64,000 nt of DNA, from positions 1,178,001 through 1,242,000 of the forward strand of contig NZ_JADIKI010000022.1 in NCBI RefSeq assembly GCF_044904605.1, in the 5' to 3' direction. Under the pieces are notes generated by a model, which had not been told where the DNA came from, searched no databases, and saw only the letters and a list, made by a program, of their open reading frames with translations. The stretch comes from Dyella_B humi. GTDB lineage: Bacteria > Pseudomonadota > Gammaproteobacteria > Xanthomonadales > Rhodanobacteraceae. The position numbers and the translations under genes were made by a program. This document shows positions 16,117 through 24,800 of the stretch, in pieces (position 1 is the stretch's first letter; each line of letters begins with the position of its first letter).

Positions 16117-18270
16117 ATGGTTAGGAAGAGCAGAGCGCATAGTCTTTCGGATTTGCGTCTAAAGCCGCTCGCCGGGCTGGTGCTGACCCTGGCCGTGGCG
16201 GCTAACGTCGCGCCGGTGGCCGCGCAAACGGCCAACACCAAGACGACCTATACCTACGATGCGTTGGATCGCCTCACTCAAGTGACCGATCCCAGTGGTC
16301 TGAATACCACCTACCAGTACGACGGGTTATCCGATCCCACCAGCCTCACCAGCCCCGATACCGGGGTCACCGCCAAAACCTATGACGCGGCCGGTAACGT
16401 GCTGACCGGTACCGACGCCAACGGCAACACAGTCACCTATACCTACGACGCTCAGGATCGTCGGCTAAGCGCGAGCTACGCCGATAGCACCCAGAACATT
16501 ACCTACACCTACGACGAAGCCAACAGCGTCACGGGCTGCACGACTTCCTATCCGATCGGTCACCTGACGCGGGTCGTCGAGAACGCCGTCACAACCGCGT
16601 TCTGCTACAACGCCCAAGGCTACGTGACCCAGGTGAGCCAGACGGTCAGCGGTCATACGGATGTCACGACCTACGCGCGCAGCCCCGGCGGTAAGGTCCT
16701 CAGCATTACGCATCCCAGCGGCGATCAGGTGAGTTACAGCTACGACGCGGACGGTCGTGTCAGTGGCGTCACCGCCACCACCAGCAGCGGTACTACCACG
16801 CTGGTGAGCAACGTCACCTACCTGCCGTTCGGGCCGGTGAGCGGCTATACGCTGGGCAATGGCCAGGCGGTCACACGCACCTACGATGCGAATTATCGCC
16901 TGACCGATCTCACCAGCCCGGCGTTTACGCTGCACTTGGCTCGCGATGCGATGGGGGATATCACGGCCATCGGCAACAGCGCAGGGGCCAATCCGGCGAC
17001 CGAGACGTATAGCTATGACCCGCTGTATCGTCTGACGGCGATCACGGAAGCTGATGGCAGCACGCTTGAAAGTGTCACGTACAACCCGACGGGCGACCGC
17101 CTGAGCAAGACGGGCAGTGGCCTGGCTACCGGCGCCTACAGCTACAACACGAATACGCATCAGCTCATAGCCACAGGCAATGCGGCACGATCCGTGGACG
17201 CCGACGGCAACACCACGGCCATCACTCAAGCGGGCAGCACCTATGGGTTTGGGTACAACGCGCGCAACCGCATGACGGTAGCGCAAGTCAACCAGAGCAC
17301 GGTCGCGACCTATGCCTACAATGCCAATGCCGAACGGGTGGCAAAAACAGCGAGCGGAGCCACTGAACGCTACAACTACGATCCGGGTAGTCAGCTGCTG
17401 AGCGAGTATGGAGCGACCAATCGCGAATACGTCTACCTTGGCAGCATCCCGGTGGCGAATCTGGATACGCAAGGAACCGCCACATCGATCGCCTATGTCA
17501 CAGCAGATGAGCTGGGCACACCGCGGGCGATTGCCGATGGCAGCGGCAACACGGTGTGGACGTGGGCGTATCAAGGCAATGCGTGGGGTGAGCTGCCGCC
17601 GACTAGTAGTGGTTACACCTACAACCTGCGTTTTCCTGGACAGTACTATGACATCGAAACGGGACTACTGCACAATGGTTACCGGGACTATTGTCCCGAA
17701 TGTGGGAGATACACTCAAAGCGACCCCATTGGCTTGGCAGGTGGCGCTAGTACATATGCCTATGTGGGCGGTGATCCGCTGAGCAACACGGACCCGCTTG
17801 GACTTGTTCAATGGACAGGAACAATGTCAGGAGGCGGAGCTGCTGAGATAGTCGGAGGCTTTTTCTATAAATTTTCACTTTACTCCCAATGCGTAAATGG
17901 CCGAAGAGCACATGTTATTGTCGACGCCGTTGGTCCGGGGGTCGGTGTTGGTGCAAAAGGCACTTCCGCTTTAGGTTACTCAGAGTCGTCAGTGTCTCTT
18001 AATGATGGGTTGAACTACATAGACCCAAATGTTTTAAATGGCTGGTTCTCGACGTGGTCAGCAGGCGTTGCCTTTATTAAGGGATATAGCGTTTCGACGA
18101 TTCAGATGGGAGGTGATGGAGTGCGATCAGGGGATCCAACCAAGAATGGCGCACAGGCTCTTGTTTCGTATGGTCCCACCTCGGGTGCTGAAATTGGCAT
18201 CACCGGGATGGCTGGATCAAGTACGGTGATTGACAGTAGCTTTACTAGCTGCGGATGTGAAAGCAAATGA
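16117..18270 (+). CDS. Rhs repeat-associated core protein with variable C-terminal domain
   Basis: I chose ATG 16117 because GGAGAGGG sits just upstream and the product then begins with a normal signal peptide (VRKSRAHSL, hydrophobic GLVLTLAVAANVAP, AAQ). Starts at 16021 and 16084 are also possible. YD repeats (TTYTYDALDRLTQ and others) fill most of the protein. The Rhs core follows (RFPGQYYDIETGLLHNGYRD, RYTQSDPIGLAGG, AYVGGDPLSNTDPLGL). After DPLGL at about nt 17800 the sequence switches to a glycine-rich domain of about 155 residues with four Cys and a lower GC content, as for the exchangeable C-terminal toxin of Rhs proteins. I do not recognise its activity. The stop overlaps the start of a small membrane-protein gene by four bases. 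Confidence 0.87.
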   Translation: MVRKSRAHSLSDLRLKPLAGLVLTLAVAANVAPVAAQTANTKTTYTYDALDRLTQVTDPSGLNTTYQYDGLSDPTSLTSPDTGVTAKTYDAAGNVLTGTDANGNTVTYTYDAQDRRLSASYADSTQNITYTYDEANSVTGCTTSYPIGHLTRVVENAVTTAFCYNAQGYVTQVSQTVSGHTDVTTYARSPGGKVLSITHPSGDQVSYSYDADGRVSGVTATTSSGTTTLVSNVTYLPFGPVSGYTLGNGQAVTRTYDANYRLTDLTSPAFTLHLARDAMGDITAIGNSAGANPATETYSYDPLYRLTAITEADGSTLESVTYNPTGDRLSKTGSGLATGAYSYNTNTHQLIATGNAARSVDADGNTTAITQAGSTYGFGYNARNRMTVAQVNQSTVATYAYNANAERVAKTASGATERYNYDPGSQLLSEYGATNREYVYLGSIPVANLDTQGTATSIAYVTADELGTPRAIADGSGNTVWTWAYQGNAWGELPPTSSGYTYNLRFPGQYYDIETGLLHNGYRDYCPECGRYTQSDPIGLAGGASTYAYVGGDPLSNTDPLGLVQWTGTMSGGGAAEIVGGFFYKFSLYSQCVNGRRAHVIVDAVGPGVGVGAKGTSALGYSESSVSLNDGLNYIDPNVLNGWFSTWSAGVAFIKGYSVSTIQMGGDGVRSGDPTKNGAQALVSYGPTSGAEIGITGMAGSSTVIDSSFTSCGCESK

Positions 18271-18467
18271 AGAAGCTATATCGAATTTTCAAATTCATAT
18301 TTGCTGCCAATGCGCTGGCCTTTTTGATGATGCTGGTACTTTTTTTGATTGCGATGCTCTTTTACGGTCTGCTTCCAGCACAGAAAGTATGGGATTCAGT
18401 TTTTTGCGTCGTAACTTGCTGGCTGTTGTCTATATTAATTTGCGCGAAATATCTCAAAATACAGTAA
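18267..18467 (+). CDS. Small two-helix membrane protein, candidate Rhs immunity protein
   Basis: 66 residues, starting at ATGA, which overlaps the Rhs stop by four bases and so is translationally coupled to it. A basic start (MKKLYRIFK) is followed by two hydrophobic helices (about residues 9-36 and 43-59) and a short basic tail. Base composition is clearly more AT-rich than the window, like the Rhs variable tail before it, and a terminator follows. Rhs toxins are usually encoded just upstream of a small cognate immunity gene, and membrane immunity proteins fit toxins that act on the membrane or periplasm. I recognise no family, so the immunity role rests on position alone. Confidence 0.65.
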   Translation: MKKLYRIFKFIFAANALAFLMMLVLFLIAMLFYGLLPAQKVWDSVFCVVTCWLLSILICAKYLKIQ

Positions 18468-18499
18468 CCGGGTTAGGTTCAGTTGCCATGTCGCATACG

Positions 18500-18524
18500 A
18501 AGGCCGCCATCGGGCGGCCTTTTT
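18500..18524 (+). terminator. Rho-independent terminator after the Rhs/immunity pair
   Basis: Stem AGGCCGCC (18501-18508) and GGCGGCCT (18513-18520) with a four-base loop, followed directly by a T-run to 18524. It lies 33 bases after the small membrane gene and closes the Rhs unit. Confidence 0.85.
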
Positions 18525-18892
18525 GCATCGTTCGGGTACATAGCACGCAGTTTTTTTCCAAAACGGATCAGGTTCACTTCTGGCGTGGCAACCTATGGCG
18601 TTGAAGCGTTCTCGTTTTCCGAGTCATTCGGAAGTAGAGGTTGGGGTTGCAGCATGGCAGTTACCATGCGCACCGAGGCCAAAATGCTTCGGCACTAGCG
18701 AAAGTCCAGGTCCCAGCCCTCTCTCCGGGGGGGGGAAGAAGCAAAACAAACAATACGGGTACCTTAATTTCACGCTCCGGCAGCTATTTTTTTCACGTTG
18801 CAGCGCACCGTGACGCATGCCCCCTGGCGTGCGAAGAACGCCAGAGCATCGCGACGCTCTAGCGAAGGTGGTGTTTCAGCCGGAACGGAGCG
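18525..18892. other. Non-coding stretch upstream of the glucan synthase gene
   Basis: No gene is supported here. The stretch has AT-rich islands near 18740-18800, which could hold the synthase promoter, though I cannot assign boxes with confidence. A CGGAG ribosome-binding site sits just before the ATG at 18893. Confidence 0.45.
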
Positions 18893-21800
18893 ATGTTCAG
18901 AACCGACCAGTCTCTTTTGCAGTTAGCACTGCATCCCCAAGCGGCGGCGCGTTACGCGGAAGGGACGGCGGGCGACGAATCGATGGAACCGGCGCTGCGG
19001 GCGGAACTGTTCAGCGCCGAGCAGATGGAGCAGCACGGCATTGCGCTAGCCAAGCAGCACACGCTCAGCCCGCGGTCGTCGTCGGACCGCTTGCTCAAGC
19101 GCCTGGATGAGAACGCCAGCCTGCTGCTGCAGACCTGCGAGGCCCTGACCGCCGCGGCCAAGGGCAACCGGCGCATTTCGCCGGCCGCCGAATGGCTGCT
19201 GGACAACTACTACCTGGTCGAAGACCAGATCCGCATCGCTCGGCGGCATCTGCCCAAGCGCTACAACCGTGAGCTGCCGTGCCTGGCGCAGGAAGGCGAG
19301 GGCGCCGGCCTGCCGCGCGTGTACGTGCTGGCGCTGGAAACCATCTCGCACGGCGATGGCCGTGTGGACGACGAAAGCCTGGGACGCTTCATTTCCGCCT
19401 ACCAGACCGTGCAGCCGCTCACTCTGGGTGAGCTGTGGGCGATCCCGATCATGCTGCGCCTGGCGCTGATCGATAACCTGCGCCGTGCGGCAGTGCGCGT
19501 GATGGCCGACTCGCATTACCGCAGTCAGGCCGGCAAGTGGGCGGACGTGCTGACCGAGATCGCCGAGCGCGATCCGAAGAGTGTGGTGATTGGCGTGGCC
19601 GACATGGCGCGTTCGGACCCGCCGATGACCAGCGCGTTCGTGGCCGAACTCGCGCGCCGTCTGCAGGGGCAGAGCCCCGTGCTGGTGATGCCGCTGACCT
19701 GGGTGGAACAGCGCCTGGCCGAGACCGGATCGAGCATTGAGCATCATCTGCAGCTCGAAGCGCAGGAGCAGGCCGCCAACCAGGTCTCCGTCGGCAACAG
19801 CATCGGCAGCCTGCGTCATCTGGCGGCGATCGACTGGCATGCGTTCGTCGAGCGGCTGAGCATCGTCGAGCAGACGCTGCGCCAGGATCCCGCCGGTGTG
19901 TATCCGGAGATGGACTTCGCCACGCGCGACCACTACCGCCACGTGGTGGAACGGCTGGCGCGCTCCAGCGACCGTCAAGAACATGAGGTCGCGCACGAAG
20001 CCGTCGAACTCGCACACACGAGCGCGACGGAACACGCAGTGTCCGGCATCCAGGCGCACGTGGGCTATTACCTGATCGACGAAGGGCTGCCGGCGCTGGA
20101 GCAAAAGGTCGGCTACCGCTATCACGCATGGATGAATCTGCAGCGCGCGCTGCTGCGCCGATCGTTGCTGCTGTACGTCGGCATGGTTGCGTTGCTCACG
20201 CTGCTGTTCGCCGAGCCGATCGTGCACGCAGCCAGCATCAATCGCTATCCGAACTGGGCGCTGGTGTTGATTGCCATTCCAGCGTTGCTTGCGGTCAGCC
20301 AGTTCGCGCTTGGCTTGGTGAACTGGATCGTCACCGTCACGATGTCGCCCGGCATGTTGCCGCGCATGGATTTCTCGCGCGGCGTACCGCCGACCGCGCG
20401 CACGCTGGTGGTGGTGCCCGCGCTGATGGGCAGCACGCAGGATGTGGAGGACATGGTCGAAGCACTGGAAGTGCATTTCCTGGCCAATCGCGATCAGAAC
20501 ATCCACTTCGCCCTGCTCAGTGATTTCAAGGACGCGGATGAGGAATGGCTGGGAGACGACCAGTCCTTGTTGCGACTCGCGCGCCAGCACGTGGACGCGC
20601 TGAACGCGAAATACGCGCCCGGTTCCGGCGATCGCTTCTTCCTGCTGCATCGTCCACGGCGTTTCAATCGCGCGGACAAGATGTGGATGGGCTACGAGCG
20701 CAAGCGTGGCAAGTTGACCGATCTCAACAACCTGCTGCGCACCGGCAACACCAAGCCGTTCCTGCTCACCGTGGGTCACATGGAGGTGCTGCGCACCATC
20801 CGCTACGTGATCACGCTCGATGCGGATACTCAGCTGCCACGCGATGCCGCACAGGCACTCGCCAGCGTGATGACGCACCCGCTCAACCATCCCGTCTACG
20901 ATGCATCGAGCGGGCGCGTACTGCGCGGTCACGGCATTCTGCAGCCTCGCCTTGGCATCAGCTTGCCCAGCGCCGGGCGATCGCGCTACGCCATGCTATT
21001 CGGTAGCGAAGTGGGCATCGATCCGTACACGCGCATGGTGTCGGACGTCTATCAGGACTTGTTCAATGAAGGCTCCTTCATCGGCAAGGGCGTCTACGAG
21101 GTGGAGACCATCGCGCAGTCGCTGGACGACCGCTTTCCCGAAAACACTATTCTCAGCCACGACCTGATCGAAGGTTGCTATGCGCGCTCGGGCTTGCTCA
21201 GCGACGTGCCGTTGTACGAGGAATATCCCTCCAGCTATGTCGCCGATTACCAACGTCGCCATCGTTGGATTCGTGGCGACTGGCAACTGCTGCCATGGAT
21301 GCTGCCGCGCGTACCGAACGCGCAGGGCCGGTGGGTGAAGAACACGCTGGACGGACTATCGCGCTGGAAGATCTTCGACAATCTGCGGCGCAGCCTGGTG
21401 GCGCCGTCGTTCGTGGCGCTGTTCCTGATCGTGTGGATGTGCTTTGCCCAGTCGATCGTCTGGACAGTGGCGCTGCTGGCCTTGTTGTTCACCTTGCCGC
21501 TGCTTTCCTCGCTGCTGGCGATCGTGCAGAAGCAGGAAGACATCACGCTGTCCTCACACCTGAAGTCCGCGTTGACGCCGGCGAGCCAGCCCATCACGCG
21601 CGCGCTGTTTAGTCTGACGGCGCTGCCGCACGAAGCGTGGTACAGCGTGGATGCGATTATGCGCACGCTGTGGCGCATGACGGTAAGTCGACGCAGGCTG
21701 CTGCAATGGCGAACCTCGCGTGACGTCGAGCAGGAAGGCATGCAATCGGCGCTGCGCACGTACCGCATGATGTGGATCAATCCGTTGCTGGGCGTGCTGG

Positions 21801-24800
21801 CCGTCGCGGCGATCTGGTCGCGCCAGCCGCTCGCACTGGCGCCGGCATCGCCGATCCTGCTGCTGTGGTTGATCGGACCGGCGCTGGTGCGCTGGTCGAG
21901 CGAGCGGCGCAGGGAAGCCGCGTTCGTGCCTTCGCGGCGGCAGCGGCGATTCCTGCGCGCGCTGTCACGCCGCATCTGGGCGTTCTTCGAAACCTACGTA
22001 GGTGCGGAGGACAACTGGCTGCCGCCCGATAACGTGCAGGAAGTGCCGACTACGGTGATCGCGCATCGCACGTCGCCCACCAATATCGGCCTGTCGCTGC
22101 TTTCCTGCCTGAGCGCCTACGATTTCGGCTACATCGGCGCCGGGCGGCTGCTCGATCGCGTCGGCAAGACCGTGCAGACCCTGCAAGCCATGCAGCGTTA
22201 TCGCGGGCATCTTTACAACTGGTACGACACGGTCACGCTGCAGCCGCTTGCGCCGCTTTACATCTCCTCGGTGGACAGCGGCAATCTTGCCGCGCATTTG
22301 CTCACGCTGCGCCCCGGGCTGCTGGCGCTGCTGGACGAACCGCTGTTCCACCCGCGCTCGCTGGACGGCCTGCGCGACACGCTGACGCTGATGCGCGATA
22401 CCTTGCCGGACGAACACAACGCTGCCATCGCCAGCTTGCGCCGCTTGTTGTACGACACCGTGCAGACGCCGCCGGATTCGCTGGATCGCGCGATGGTGCA
22501 CGCGGTCGATCTGCAGATGCGTTTCGACGAGCTGCGCGCCATCGTTCCCAGCGACGAATCGTCGGAAGCATTCTTCTGGTATCAACACCTGCGCGAGCAG
22601 CTTGCCGATCTTCGGCACGAGCTGGATCTTGCAACGGCGTGGACGTCAGGCATGCCGGAGAGGGAAGGCATTCCGACCTTGCGGCAGGTCTTGCTTGCCG
22701 TCGGCGCTACAGCGGAAAACGACCACTCCAGCCCGAAGGGCCGCCGCGATGAAATCCTGCGCCTGGCTTCGGCGATTTCCGAACTGGCGACGATGGATTT
22801 CCGCTTCTTGTACGACCCGCGCAAGAAGCTGCTTTCCATCGGTTACAACGTCGACGAGCGTCGGCTGGATGCCAGCTGTTACGACCTGCTCGCCTCGGAG
22901 GCGCGCCTGGCGAGCTACGTCACTATCGCGCAAGGACAACTGCCGCAGGACAGCTGGTTCGCGCTGGGCCGCCTGCTCACCACGGCCGGTGGCAAGCCGG
23001 TGCTGCTGTCGTGGTCGGGCTCCATGTTCGAGTATCTGATGCCGATGCTGGTGATGCCCAGCTACGAAGGCACGCTGCTGGACCAGACCTGTCGTGCTGC
23101 GGTGGAGCGGCAGATCGAATACGGCCAGCAGACCGGCGTGCCGTGGGGCGTTTCCGAATCGGGCTACAACACGGTCGACGTACATCTGAATTACCAGTAC
23201 CGCGCATTCGGCGTGCCGGGTTTGGGGCTCAAACGCGGTCTGGGCGAAGACGTGGTGATTGCGCCGTACGCCAGCGTGATGGCCTTGATGGTGGCGCCTA
23301 CCGATGCGTATACAAACCTTGAGCGGCTGGCGAACGAAGGCAGGCGAGGGCGCTTTGGTTTCTTTGAGGCGGTCGATTACACGCCCGCGCGCGTACCGCA
23401 TGGGCAGACGTCGGTCGTGGTGTCTTCGTTCATGGCGCACCACCAGGGCATGAGCCTGCTTTCGCTGGCCTACCTGCTGCTGGATCAGCCGATGCAGAAG
23501 CGCTTCGACAACGATCCGCAGTTCCGCGCCATCGCCTTGCTGCTGCAGGAGCGCGTGCCCAAGAACGCCACCGAATATCTGCACGCGATTGGTTTCGAGA
23601 CCTTGCAGACCGGCAACGCGATGGCCGACAACCCGCTGCGCGTGTTCACCGACCCGAACATGCCGCGGCCCGCGGTGCAACTGCTTTCCAACGGCCGCTA
23701 CCACGTCATGGTGAGCAGCGCTGGCGGCGGCTACAGCCGTTGCCGCGATCTGGCCATCCATCGCTGGCACGAGGATTACACGCGCGACAACTGGGGCCAG
23801 TTCTGTTATCTGCGCGACGTGGAAACCGGCGAATTCTGGTCGACGACGCACCAACCCACGCTGGCGAAGCCCGATCACTACGAGGCGATTTTCTCCGACG
23901 CGCGTGCGGAGTTCCGCGTGCGCAAGCATCACTACGATGCGCATACCGAAATCGTCGTGTCGCCGGAGGACGACATCGAGCTGCGCCGCGTACGCCTGAC
24001 CAATCGCGGCCGTCGTCCACGCACCATCGAAATCACGACGTTCGCCGAGTTGGTGATCGCGCCGGCCATGGCCGATGCCTCGCATCCGGCCTTCAGCAAT
24101 CTGTTCGTGGAGACCGAATGGGTCGCTTCCGCACAAGCCCTGATCGGCACGCGCCGGCCACGCGCTAACGACGAGCGCGTGCCATGGGTGTGCCACGTGA
24201 TGGCGGTGCACGATGCGCATATCGATGAGATTTCCTACGAAACGGACCGCGCGAAATTCGTCGGTCGCGGTCGCAGCCTGGTGAAACCACTGGCCATGAG
24301 CCGGCTGGAGTCGCACGCGCAGCTTTCCAACACGGTAGGTTCGGTGCTCGATCCGGTCGTGGCGATTCGCGTGCGCATCACGTTGCCGCCGGAACAGTCC
24401 GCCACCATTGATGTGGTCACCGGCATGGCTGAAAACCGCGACGCCTGCCTGCATCTGGCAGAGAAATACCGCGACCGCCATCTGGCCGACCGCGTGTTCG
24501 ATCTGGCTTGGACGCACAGCCAGGTGTTGTTGCATCAGCTCAATTCCACGCATGCCGATGCGCGTTTGTACGAACGCATGGCCGCGTCCATCCTTTACGC
24601 CAACACGCTGCTGCGCGCAGAAACGAGCGTGCTGCAGGCCAATCGTCGCGGGCAATCGGGTTTGTGGGGGCAGGCCATTTCGGGCGATTTGCCGATTGTG
24701 CTGCTGCGTATCGGCGATATCGCCAACATCGAGCTGGTGCGGCAAGTGGTGCAAGCGCACGCCTATTGGCGCCAGAAAGGCCTGGTGGTCGATCTGGTGA

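Noticed and set aside
19046..20932. 628-codon minus-strand frame
   Set aside because: Antisense shadow of the glucan synthase; no domain, no ribosome-binding site.
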